Part shown: positions 8,924 through 16,595 of the stretch, piece by piece
Numbering within the stretch: position 1 is the first letter of the stretch
Layout of the letters: each line of letters starts with the position of its first letter
NCBI RefSeq assembly: GCF_014637405.1
Contig: NZ_BMEY01000017.1
Span: 1-64,000 of the forward strand
Direction of reading: 5' to 3'
From: Ornithinibacillus halotolerans
GTDB lineage: Bacteria; Bacillota; Bacilli; Bacillales; Amphibacillaceae
Length of the DNA: 64,000 nt
The notes under the pieces: model-generated
What the model was told of the DNA's origin: nothing
What the model saw: only the letters and a program-made list of their open reading frames with translations
Database searches by the model: none
Position numbers and translations under genes: made by a program

Positions 8924-9739
8924 TTAATCATCATTGTCGTCATCGTCATCGTCATCATCGTCATCATCATCGTTATCGTTATCGTCGTCATCGTCGTCAT
9001 CATCATCGTCCCAGTCATCATCATTATCATATCTATCGATAGATATTGAAATGACTTCACCAGTATAAGCATCTATGTCAATATCTGCTTCACCATTTGA
9101 ACCTTTAATTTCTACTTCATAACTTAAACGACCGTCATCTTCATCTAGTTCAATTTCCTTTATTGTTCCAGGAAACTCAGCTAGTGCAATTTTCTTAGCA
9201 GTTGCGTAATCTATTACAACACGCTTAGGTTTATTAGTCTTTTTAGTTTCATTAGATTTAGAATCTTTCTTTGTTTCTTTAATTGTTACTTTTGGTTTTT
9301 CTTCCTTTTTCACATCTTTTTGCTTATCATCAGCCTGATCGTCATCGGATTGAGCAACTTTTTCAGATGAGTTATTTTTAGATTTATCTTCTAATTTATC
9401 ATCATCTTTATCTTTTTCAGTAACCTTTACATTAGAGGAATCATTAGCAACTTTAACTTCCCTTTCCTCTAATTTAAGAACTTCTCCAGTATTACCATCA
9501 ATTTTTAATTCATATTCCTTACCATTACCTTCAACCTCAACTTCATAGACAACCTTATTAAAACCTTTATCTAGTTCAATTTCTGTTATCTTGCCTGGAT
9601 ATTGTGATTCAACTAATGCTTGAATATCAGCCTTTGTTAATTCCGGTGCTGCTTGAGCTGCATTAGAATGATATATTCCAAATCCTAGTACCCCAGCTAT
9701 AGCAATACTTGATACTGTAATCATTATTTTCTTTTTCAT
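8924..9739 (-). CDS. ykoI: Exported PepSY protein with Asp-rich tail, YkoI-like
   Basis: A 271-residue secreted or surface protein. Residues 1-30 are a signal peptide ending near AQA. Two PepSY domains lie at about 35-95 and 185-245, each ending in the GEV motif, joined by a Lys/Asp/Glu-rich linker. The last ~33 residues are almost all Asp with a few Asn and Trp. I placed the start at ATG 9739, directly behind AGGAGG, rather than 16 codons upstream. The adjacent kinase and regulator match the ykoGHI arrangement of B. subtilis. The acidic tail could bind cations; the function is otherwise unknown. Confidence 0.82.
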   Translation of the reverse strand: MKKKIMITVSSIAIAGVLGFGIYHSNAAQAAPELTKADIQALVESQYPGKITEIELDKGFNKVVYEVEVEGNGKEYELKIDGNTGEVLKLEEREVKVANDSSNVKVTEKDKDDDKLEDKSKNNSSEKVAQSDDDQADDKQKDVKKEEKPKVTIKETKKDSKSNETKKTNKPKRVVIDYATAKKIALAEFPGTIKEIELDEDDGRLSYEVEIKGSNGEADIDIDAYTGEVISISIDRYDNDDDWDDDDDDDDDDNDNDDDDDDDDDDDDNDD

Positions 9740-9773
9740 ATTTATTTCCTCCTCATTTCTTCTTGATGTCTTA

Positions 9774-9831
9774 ATCATATACTCCAAGAATGAAATAACA
9801 CTGAGAGAAAGATTAGAATTTGATGAGAAAT
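9774..9831 (-). promoter_or_regulatory. Candidate promoter and response-regulator site of ykoI
   Basis: On the minus strand, ATTTCTCAT-CAAA-TTCTAATC occupies 9811-9831 and a -10-like TATGAT lies at 9774-9779. The hexamers CTCATC, CTAATC and CTCAGT also recur at 11-bp steps. This resembles the ArlR motif described in Staphylococcus (TTTTCTCAT-N4-TTTTAATAA, from memory). Regulation by the neighbouring YkoG-like protein is inference. Confidence 0.35.
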
Positions 9832-9855
9832 TAAGTCGTTATTCTAAGAAATACT

Positions 9856-11193
9856 TTATTTTAATGGTAAAGCAACAATAAATGTAGATCCCTCACCTAA
9901 TACACTTTCAACTGAAAGACTTCCACCATGGGATGTAGTAATCGTTTTAGCGATTGCAAGACCTAAGCCCGTTCCCCCGGTGTTTCTATTTCTTGCTTTA
10001 TCCATACGATAAAAACGTTCAAAGAGTCGATCCTTCTCCTCATCTGGAATTCCCTGTCCATAGTCCCTAACGAAAATAACCAAATTGTCATCCTTAATTT
10101 CTACTGTAACATCAACATTCTTATCACTATATTTTAAGGCATTATCAATAAGAATATAAAAAACTTGTTTCAATTGATCTTGATTACCTTGAATTTCATA
10201 TCCCTTTGAAGCAGGGTAGAAATTAATTTCTCTTCCATATGCTCCCTTAAATATTGCTATCGTTTCTTCTAATAAATTTGTAATGTTAATGTTTTCCACA
10301 TTGGAAACATCTTTATTCTTGGCTAATGCAAGCATTTGTTCAACTAGCTTTTGCATTCGTTCCGCTTCTGAATTTATAGCATCCAATGATTCCTTTACAA
10401 TGGAGGGATTTTCAGTTCCTCTTCTTTCCAATAATTGTGCATAACTTTTGATAATGGAAATAGGTGTCTTTAGTTCATGGGAAGCATCTGAAACGAATAT
10501 TTCTTGCATTTCATAGTTTTCTTTTTGATAATCAATCATTTCATTAAATGTCTTTTCCATTTCATGTAGTTCATCTTGGGACCTATTATCTAACGTGATC
10601 TTATTCCATTTTCCAAACTTCATATTTTCCCTCATCGTATTAATTAGGGCTTTAATGGGTTGTAGTAAAAATCGCGCTAAAAGGTTTCCTGCAATAACCG
10701 TAGGAATCAATGTAATAATCGAGGCAATAACAAGTACATAGAATAGTGTTTTCATATTTTCTTCTAGTGCAATAAGTTGCCTAGATATCTGTAGTGTTAC
10801 AATTTCCCCGTCTGAGGATATAATTGGCTTCGTTACAATAGCAAAAGGACTATCCTGATAAGTTATAATTTCTCTATATTCCGTATTGGTGAACCTTCCA
10901 GGTAATCCAAAGTATTCACGCTTTTTGGCTTCTTCATGTAATGGTTTTCCTGTTTCTGGGAAAACTTTTATCATTCCATCAGCTGGTACAAAAGCTTTGA
11001 GAAGTTCTTTAGGAGGAATATTGGGATTATCTTTCAATACTTTAACAACCGAAATTGCTTGTTCATTCAGTTCTTCTAACTCCGTATTAACAGAGTTTTT
11101 GTAGAACAAGATATAAATTGATGTATTTATAAATAATATTAATACAAGCATAAAGATACTAGTGAATAACTGAATCTTTGTTCGTAATTTCAT
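9856..11193 (-). CDS. ykoH: Sensor histidine kinase, YkoH/ArlS-like
   Basis: A 445-residue membrane kinase. The first membrane segment is at ~10-32, an extracytoplasmic sensor spans ~33-155, the second segment is at ~156-178, then a HAMP linker. The HisKA box SDASHELKTPISI carries the phosphorylated His. The N box is in QVFYILIDNALKYS, the G1 box is DYGQGIP and the G2 box GGTGLGLAI. It starts 4 nt after the response regulator stop, so the two form one operon. The PepSY gene lies directly downstream. The signal is unknown; envelope or cation stress is plausible. Confidence 0.88.
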   Translation of the reverse strand: MKLRTKIQLFTSIFMLVLILFINTSIYILFYKNSVNTELEELNEQAISVVKVLKDNPNIPPKELLKAFVPADGMIKVFPETGKPLHEEAKKREYFGLPGRFTNTEYREIITYQDSPFAIVTKPIISSDGEIVTLQISRQLIALEENMKTLFYVLVIASIITLIPTVIAGNLLARFLLQPIKALINTMRENMKFGKWNKITLDNRSQDELHEMEKTFNEMIDYQKENYEMQEIFVSDASHELKTPISIIKSYAQLLERRGTENPSIVKESLDAINSEAERMQKLVEQMLALAKNKDVSNVENINITNLLEETIAIFKGAYGREINFYPASKGYEIQGNQDQLKQVFYILIDNALKYSDKNVDVTVEIKDDNLVIFVRDYGQGIPDEEKDRLFERFYRMDKARNRNTGGTGLGLAIAKTITTSHGGSLSVESVLGEGSTFIVALPLK

Positions 11194-11197
11194 ATAA

Positions 11198-11881
11198 CTA
11201 GTCCTTTATCGTATAACCCACGCCGCGAACGGTTTGAATGTATTCTTGTGGATATCCTTTATCTACTTTTTGCCTTAAGTACCTAACATACACATCCACT
11301 ACATTGGTCTCGCCAAAATAATCAAATCCCCACACTTGCTCTAAGATTTGGTCTCGAGTTAATACGATATTTTTATTTTGTAATAAACATACTAATAAAT
11401 CATATTCTCTAGGAGTAAGCTCAATTTCTTGATTTCCACGTCTCACTTCATGTGCATTGATATCAACTTGCAAATCTCCAACAGATAAGACTTTTTTGTT
11501 TTGTTGTACTTCTACTGGTTTGCGAAGTTGAGCACGGATACGGGCTAGAAGTTCTTCGATTTGAAAAGGTTTTGTCACGTAATCATTTGCACCTAAATCA
11601 AGGCCACTTACTTTATCATGGACTGCGTCTCGAGCGGTTAATAAAATTACTGGGGTATTTTCATCTGTACGCCTCACTCGTCTTAATACTTCTAATCCAC
11701 TTAATTCTGGAATCATGATATCGAGTAACACAAGATCCCACTCTTTATCTTCCATTAATTTTAATGCGGATTTTCCATTATTGGCTATTTCCGTTTCATA
11801 GTTTTCAAATTCAAGCTCTAGTTGCAATACTCGACTTAATTTTTCTTCATCTTCTACAATCAATATTCTAGGCTTCGTCAT
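11198..11881 (-). CDS. ykoG: OmpR-family response regulator, YkoG/ArlR-like
   Basis: A 227-residue regulator. The receiver domain has the acidic pair in VEDEE, the phosphoacceptor Asp in LVLLDIMIP, and the Lys in VTKPF. The C-terminal winged helix has the usual LTPREYDLL and VRGVGYTI motifs. The ATG at 11881 (MTKPRILIV) fits receiver domains better than a GTG three codons upstream, although its ribosome site is weak. It is first in the operon with its kinase, and probably controls the PepSY gene. Paralogous pairs (ArlRS) share this architecture. Confidence 0.88.
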   Translation of the reverse strand: MTKPRILIVEDEEKLSRVLQLELEFENYETEIANNGKSALKLMEDKEWDLVLLDIMIPELSGLEVLRRVRRTDENTPVILLTARDAVHDKVSGLDLGANDYVTKPFQIEELLARIRAQLRKPVEVQQNKKVLSVGDLQVDINAHEVRRGNQEIELTPREYDLLVCLLQNKNIVLTRDQILEQVWGFDYFGETNVVDVYVRYLRQKVDKGYPQEYIQTVRGVGYTIKD

Positions 11882-12024
11882 CCGCCACACCTACTTTTTT
11901 ATATCTTTTTTGTATACTATAACAAAGTTTCTCAAAAATGTAATGAGATTTTAGTTTCAGTTCGTTAAAATTGCATTTAGGTTACTTTACGTTAAAATGT
12001 AAACAAAAACAAAGGAGGGATTAA

Positions 12025-12672
12025 ATGCTTTCACTGGATCATATCGTCATTGCTGGTAAAGATGCAGAAGAAGATAGTATTACATATAATAAGCAACTAG
12101 CTATTAAGGCTGTTAAAGGTGGAGAACATGAGAATTGGGGTACGTATAATTATCTCGCCTATTTTTCAAATGAGAGTTATATCGAATGGCTAGGAATTCA
12201 AGATTATGATAAAGCAAAAAGTAGTAATAATCCATTAATTCAGCATTTGGTTCATATATTAGACCAAGACAAAAAGGGTCCATTTCAGTTTGCACTTCGC
12301 ACTAATCAAATGGATGAATATGTTACACATTTTCAAGAAAATGATATCCCTTTTCTAGGACCATTCCCTGGAAAACGAAAAAAATCAGATGGCACACTTA
12401 TATCATGGAGAATGTTATTTCCTGTTTATAATTATCATAAAGAAATGTTACCGTTTCTAATTCAATGGGATGACACAGAATCAAATTTGATGTCAAAAGG
12501 ACTCCTTAACCCTCAAGCAATTATGAAAATATATTATAACGGTGTAGATAAAGATACATTTAATAAAATCTATAGACTAAAAGATAAAAAAAGCTTGTTA
12601 AATCAATTTTCACTTAGCAATAGTAAAATCGTATTTACTGATAAAGAAAAGTTCTCGTTTGAATTATTATAA
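12025..12672 (+). CDS. VOC/glyoxalase-like domain protein
   Basis: A 215-residue cytoplasmic protein. It opens with the VOC strand LSLDHIVIAGKD and continues with GTYNYLAYFSNESYIEWLGI, the pattern of the glyoxalase_3 family. A single recognisable VOC-like half is followed by a less conserved region. The first-strand His and the Glu of YIEWLG are candidate metal ligands. AAAGGAGGG precedes the ATG. It is monocistronic, divergent from ykoG and followed by a terminator. No substrate can be assigned. Confidence 0.72.
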   Translation: MLSLDHIVIAGKDAEEDSITYNKQLAIKAVKGGEHENWGTYNYLAYFSNESYIEWLGIQDYDKAKSSNNPLIQHLVHILDQDKKGPFQFALRTNQMDEYVTHFQENDIPFLGPFPGKRKKSDGTLISWRMLFPVYNYHKEMLPFLIQWDDTESNLMSKGLLNPQAIMKIYYNGVDKDTFNKIYRLKDKKSLLNQFSLSNSKIVFTDKEKFSFELL

Positions 12673-12701
12673 AAAGAGGTCAACATACCGTTGGCCTCTT
12701 T
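12673..12701. terminator. Bidirectional terminator
   Basis: AAAGAGGTCAAC (12673-12684) pairs with GTTGGCCTCTTT (12690-12701), one G-T pair, 5-nt loop. It serves the convergent VOC and thioredoxin genes. Confidence 0.8.
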
Positions 12702-12712
12702 GCTTTCTTACA

Positions 12713-13033
12713 TTATCCTAATTGTTGATGTAAAAATTCAGTCACTGATTCTGGTGTCTTGGTATATGCACTATGTTGGTGAGCTAGTTTTTCTCCGTTT
12801 TGGAAAATAAGTACACTCGGAATCCCCATTACTTCATATTTTTGAGCAATACCTTCTAGTTCATCTGTATTCACTTCATACCATTCATAGTTCTTAAACT
12901 CTTCTAATATTCCATCAATAAACATATCCATTCGTTTACAATCTGGGCACCAATCAGCAAAGAATTTAATAATTACTGGTTTTTCACTTTGAATAACTTC
13001 ATTAAACTTGTCCATTGTTTGAATATATTCCAT
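12713..13033 (-). CDS. Thioredoxin-family protein
   Basis: A 106-residue single-domain thioredoxin of the YtpP type. The redox motif is ADWCPDC (WCPDC rather than WCGPC), followed by the cis-Pro region MGIPSVLIFQNGE. It is cytoplasmic, with no signal peptide. The open frame runs 16 codons further upstream, but the ATG at 13033 has AAAGGAG at good spacing and begins at the normal thioredoxin N-terminus. Two CAAACG-type palindromes lie in the gap upstream. It is on the same strand as popT, 107 nt behind it. It probably reduces disulfides; the partner is unknown. Confidence 0.83.
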   Translation of the reverse strand: MEYIQTMDKFNEVIQSEKPVIIKFFADWCPDCKRMDMFIDGILEEFKNYEWYEVNTDELEGIAQKYEVMGIPSVLIFQNGEKLAHQHSAYTKTPESVTEFLHQQLG

Positions 13034-13077
13034 TCTAAACACTCCTTTAACCGATACTATTTCCATTGTACGAATAA

Positions 13078-13131
13078 ACAAACGTTTGTCCTAATAGTTT
13101 GCATCCTCTGCGTTCAAACGAACGTTTGAAC
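13078..13131 (-). promoter_or_regulatory. Paired CAAACG palindromes around a possible promoter
   Basis: ACAAACGTTTGT (13078-13089) is a perfect palindrome, and GTTCAAACG-AA-CGTTTGAAC (13112-13131) repeats the same half-site. On the minus strand TTGAAC (13112-13117) and TATTAG (13091-13096) could be -35 and -10, though the 15-nt spacing is short. The palindromes would then overlap the -35 and sit just downstream of the -10, a typical repressor layout. The regulator is not identifiable. Confidence 0.4.
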
Positions 13132-13140
13132 CAATTGCAT

Positions 13141-13956
13141 TTAATCTGTATACTCAACTTTACCTAAGATATACGCTGTAAAAAGCCCTACTGCAAATGA
13201 GACTACACTTAAGAGTAGAAGATTAGTTGAATCTGGCCAACCTGGAAAAATAACTAAGATAGAACCAATGACTAATCCAATAATAACGGCAAATGTACCG
13301 CTTCTAAAGTGAGTTAAGAAATAGTTAATTATCTTACTCATAGTAATAATTCCAAGAACAATTCCAATTCCTACAACTGCTATAATATCCAACTCGAGAT
13401 TACTAATAGCACTAATTACAGTAGTATATACCCCTAGTACTAACAAAATAAACGATCCGCTTATTCCAGGTAAGATCATTGCAGCACTGGCAATAAATCC
13501 ACTAAAAAATAGAAATAAATAAGTTGTAAATGTAAACTCCTCTATTACTGCCCCTTCATTACTATGTAGAAATATCATGGAACCGACAATGACAAACCCA
13601 ACAAGTAAGAGAATATAATGGTTTACTTTAAAGTTCCTTTTTACATCAGCTTGAGCAAATAAATATGGTAGAATCCCAATAATCAACCCAAGAAAGAAAA
13701 ATTGAGTCGGTCCTGGATAATGCTCAAATAACCATTCAATTACATTACTTAAGAGTAATACTGCAGTACCAATACCAATTCCTAAAGGAATTAAAAACAT
13801 GAGATGTTTCTTCCATTCCTTACTAAACAATCCGTTAATAGCTGCAATTAACCGGTCGTAAATACCGAGTAACACTGCTATTGTACCACCGCTAACACCT
13901 GGGATTACATCACTCGCCCCCATAATTAGCCCCCGATAAATATTCTTCCACTCCAT
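13141..13956 (-). CDS. popT: DUF368 membrane protein, undecaprenyl phosphate translocase
   Basis: A 271-residue polytopic protein with about eight membrane segments. The family signature GASDVIPGVSGGTIAVLLGIY (residues ~13-33) recurs in the second half as ASAAMILPGISGSFILLVLG, the internal repeat typical of DUF368. The family was recently shown to return undecaprenyl phosphate across the membrane for wall polymer synthesis, one of two such families with DedA-type UptA. A salt- or alkaline-adapted cell may rely on it more, which is inference. GGAGAAAG precedes the ATG. Confidence 0.88.
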   Translation of the reverse strand: MEWKNIYRGLIMGASDVIPGVSGGTIAVLLGIYDRLIAAINGLFSKEWKKHLMFLIPLGIGIGTAVLLLSNVIEWLFEHYPGPTQFFFLGLIIGILPYLFAQADVKRNFKVNHYILLLVGFVIVGSMIFLHSNEGAVIEEFTFTTYLFLFFSGFIASAAMILPGISGSFILLVLGVYTTVISAISNLELDIIAVVGIGIVLGIITMSKIINYFLTHFRSGTFAVIIGLVIGSILVIFPGWPDSTNLLLLSVVSFAVGLFTAYILGKVEYTD

Positions 13957-14047
13957 TGAACTTTCTCCTTTTTAAGTAAAATAGCTATTGTTAATCATAC
14001 CAAATTATCTATTTATTTAATACTTTATATTTTATTATTAATAGGGA

Positions 14048-14076
14048 TTGCATTATTCAGAAAATACATGTATAGT
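14048..14076 (+). promoter_or_regulatory. Promoter of the padR operon with overlapping palindrome
   Basis: TTGCAT (14048-14053) and TATAGT (14071-14076) are separated by 17 nt. The perfect 10-bp palindrome ATACATGTAT (14064-14073) covers the start of the -10. PadR proteins often bind ATGT/ACAT-type sites and repress their own operon, so this is a candidate autoregulatory site. Confidence 0.4.
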
Positions 14077-14150
14077 TAAATTAAGCTACTTTGCCATACA
14101 AGGTAGCTATAAAAAGAAACGGTATCTTGTTTTGCAAGGTAGGTGAAAAA

Positions 14151-14486
14151 ATGTCATTAAGAAGTCAACTGTTAAAGGGAGTATTGGAAGGTTGCATTCT
14201 TTCCATTATTGACCAACAACCAACCTATGGTTATGAACTGTCCGTACGTTTACAAGAATTTGGTTTATCAGATGTAAGTGAGGGCTCTATATACCCTATT
14301 TTACTTAGACTTCAAAAAGAAAATTTAATTGTAGGAACGATGAAGAAATCTGAGTTAGGTCCAAAACGAAAATATTACCATCTTACAGATGCTGGTATAG
14401 AAGCACTAACTGAATTTAAACTGCAATGGGAAAATATAAAAATTCCTGTTGATCACATCATTAAACAAAGGGGAGGATATGTATGA
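14151..14486 (+). CDS. PadR-family transcriptional regulator
   Basis: A 111-residue winged-helix regulator of the short (PadR-s2) type. It has the family's LKGVLEGCILSIIDQQPTYGYEL core, the SEGSIYPILLRLQKENLI recognition helix and wing, and KRKYYHLTDAG. An in-frame ATG 20 codons upstream exists, but the ATG at 14151 has AGGTG upstream and starts at the normal family N-terminus. Its stop overlaps the next start by 4 nt (ATGA). Such pairs of PadR and membrane protein respond to envelope stress or drugs in Firmicutes, but the ligand here is unknown. Confidence 0.87.
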   Translation: MSLRSQLLKGVLEGCILSIIDQQPTYGYELSVRLQEFGLSDVSEGSIYPILLRLQKENLIVGTMKKSELGPKRKYYHLTDAGIEALTEFKLQWENIKIPVDHIIKQRGGYV

Positions 14487-15172
14487 ATTCAAAAGACATT
14501 GTAAAATTAAACAATGAACTTAGAGAAAAGTTAACTGCAACAAACAAAGAGATCTACGAAGATATGCTTGTATACATCCGTTTAAATAATAAATCCGAGC
14601 AACATACAGAAGAAGTTTTATATGAAATTTTAGAGCATCTTATCCAGGCACAAGAGGAAGGTAAAACAGCTCAAGAAGTATTTGGAAATAATTTAAAAGC
14701 ATATTGTGATGATTTAATTAAAGAAATACCAAATGAGAAGAAGTCATTAGCATTTTTATTCGGAAGTTACATTATTATTTATTTCTTAGCCATTTTAAGT
14801 ACATTTAAAGGTATTGGAGAATATGCTATCTACTATTTTTTCGATAAAGGATCAAATGTCTTTAGTTTTTCACTAGGTAGTGGGATTATTGTCATTATAA
14901 CCGATTTAATAATTCTTACAGTATTCATTTTATTAGTATTAAAGTGGATAAAAAGCACTACATTTAAGATAAAGAAACCAAAAAAGTGGGTAGAGTTTCT
15001 ACAAATTTGGCTAATCAGTACCATCTTTATTGGACTATCTGTACTAGTTCCAATAATTATGCCAAGTTTCGGAGCTGAAATTTCTATACCAGTTATTTCT
15101 TTTGCTGTCTTAGGTGTAATCCTTTTCCTTATTGCATATATACTAAACAAGAAATTCAGATTGACTAAATAA
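14483..15172 (+). CDS. DUF1129-like membrane protein
   Basis: A 229-residue protein. A soluble helical N-terminal region of ~90 residues (motifs NKEIYEDMLVYIR and LEHLIQAQEEGKTAQEVFG) is followed by four membrane segments at about 92-110, 132-158, 175-195 and 200-220. The N-terminal pattern is that of DUF1129 and HAAS-type proteins usually found with PadR regulators. It overlaps padR by 4 nt, so it is translationally coupled and is likely the PadR-controlled effector. Its molecular function is unknown. Confidence 0.75.
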   Translation: MNSKDIVKLNNELREKLTATNKEIYEDMLVYIRLNNKSEQHTEEVLYEILEHLIQAQEEGKTAQEVFGNNLKAYCDDLIKEIPNEKKSLAFLFGSYIIIYFLAILSTFKGIGEYAIYYFFDKGSNVFSFSLGSGIIVIITDLIILTVFILLVLKWIKSTTFKIKKPKKWVEFLQIWLISTIFIGLSVLVPIIMPSFGAEISIPVISFAVLGVILFLIAYILNKKFRLTK

Positions 15173-15175
15173 CTT

Positions 15176-15211
15176 AAAAGGATGCATGAAAAATTTTTCG
15201 TGCATCCTTTT
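15176..15211. terminator. Bidirectional terminator
   Basis: AAAAGGATGCA (15176-15186) pairs with TGCATCCTTTT (15201-15211), with inner A/T pairing. It lies between the convergent DUF1129 and CapA genes. Confidence 0.85.
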
Positions 15212-15214
15212 TTA

Positions 15215-16399
15215 TCATTCTTCAATAAACTTTAAATCTTGCAACCAAATAGACATATGTTTTTTTATTTCATCATAATGTTCTTTTGCATTTGGTAACT
15301 CTTCATCTGTTAATTGATACATAGGAATTACTTCAAAATCACGCCAATTAGTATATTTCACATACGTTGGAAGAAATTCTGGTGAATGAACCTTAACTTC
15401 GGTTTCACCATTTATAATAGATTTCTTCACATGAAATTTAAATAAACCACCAATTTGACGATAGAACTCATCTTGACCTGATAAAAAATTTCCTAATGAA
15501 TATATCACTAATGTACGGTTTCCATTCTCACCAGAGACCCACTCTATTGGTTGAAGAACATGTGGATGATGTCCAAGAACAACATCTACACCTTCATCGG
15601 CGACAAACTGAACTAAATCTTTCTGTGCTTGATTTGGCATCCGTTCATACTCATTCCCAAAATGCAAACTCAATACAACAACATCGGCTTTATCCTTTGC
15701 CCGTTTTATATCCTCTGCCATTAGTTCTTGATCAATTAGATTAACAAGATAGTCTTTACCAATTGGAACAGGAATCCCATTTGTCCCATACGTATAAGAC
15801 AAGAATGCAACTGAAATTCCTTCTTCCGTCTCAAATAATCGCATATCTTCTCGGTCTTCAGGATTTTTGTAAGAACCTGTATACATCATGTCAATGGTTT
15901 CCCAATGTTTTATTGCTCGTTGGATCGCTTCTTCGCCTCGATCTAATGTATGATTATTTGCAAGTGAGACAACATTTACCCCTGCCCATTTAAGAGCATC
16001 TCCTACTTCTGTTGGACTATTAAATGTTGGGTAAGAAGATAAACCTAATTCTACTCCACCTATCATCGTCTCTTGGTTAGCGATGGATATGGTAGCTTCT
16101 GAAAGAAATGGCTTAACTCGTTTTAGCATTGGTGTAAAATCATACCCATCCCCATTGTATGCATCGTTATATACACTGTTGTGTATTAACATATCTCCAA
16201 TTGCAGCTATAGAAATCTCCTGTACAATTTCAATTGGTTCTTTTTCTTCTCTTTCCTTCATTTCTTTTTCTGAATGAGAACCTGCTGTTCGATTAGTATC
16301 ATAACTACTAGTAGAATTATTACCGCCACAAGAAACGAGTAATAAACTAATCATAACAATTACAATAAGTATTGCCCCTATAAATTTCCCCCTAGACAT
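15215..16399 (-). CDS. CapA-family lipoprotein (PGA_cap domain)
   Basis: A 394-residue surface lipoprotein. The N-terminal hydrophobic segment ends in the lipobox LLLVSC. The CapA/PgsA domain (metallophosphoesterase-like) shows AIGDMLIH, NQETMIGG, ANNHTLDRG, LSLHFGNEY and LGHHPHVLQ in order. PgsA of Bacillus takes part in poly-gamma-glutamate synthesis, but no pgsBC genes are nearby, so this is a stand-alone CapA protein of unknown substrate. The ATG at 16399 has GAGGAG nine nt upstream; an upstream TTG is too close to that site. The C-terminal ~70 residues are variable. Confidence 0.83.
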   Translation of the reverse strand: MSRGKFIGAILIVIVMISLLLVSCGGNNSTSSYDTNRTAGSHSEKEMKEREEKEPIEIVQEISIAAIGDMLIHNSVYNDAYNGDGYDFTPMLKRVKPFLSEATISIANQETMIGGVELGLSSYPTFNSPTEVGDALKWAGVNVVSLANNHTLDRGEEAIQRAIKHWETIDMMYTGSYKNPEDREDMRLFETEEGISVAFLSYTYGTNGIPVPIGKDYLVNLIDQELMAEDIKRAKDKADVVVLSLHFGNEYERMPNQAQKDLVQFVADEGVDVVLGHHPHVLQPIEWVSGENGNRTLVIYSLGNFLSGQDEFYRQIGGLFKFHVKKSIINGETEVKVHSPEFLPTYVKYTNWRDFEVIPMYQLTDEELPNAKEHYDEIKKHMSIWLQDLKFIEE

Positions 16400-16560
16400 A
16401 AGCAATTACTCCTCATACATTTTTACTAAAGTATAGCACAAAAACAGGTAAAAAATTCCTTATAATTGAATAATTCTACAAATTTCTTCATACTTGTCCA
16501 ACATACTCAGTATTAATATGACATATTTCGGTGTATTAAATTCATCTAGGACAAAACGAA

Positions 16561-16584
16561 ACGACCACTGAATTAAGTGGTCGT
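16561..16584 (-). terminator. Terminator of the thiolase gene
   Basis: ACGACCACT (16561-16569) pairs with AGTGGTCGT (16576-16584) around a 6-nt loop. The leftward transcript then reads into a T-rich stretch. Confidence 0.75.
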
Positions 16585-16595
16585 CACTTTAGTAA

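Noticed and set aside
8930-9015. CRISPR-like short tandem repeat
   Set aside because: It is a GAT/GAC codon tract encoding an Asp tail; there are no spacers.
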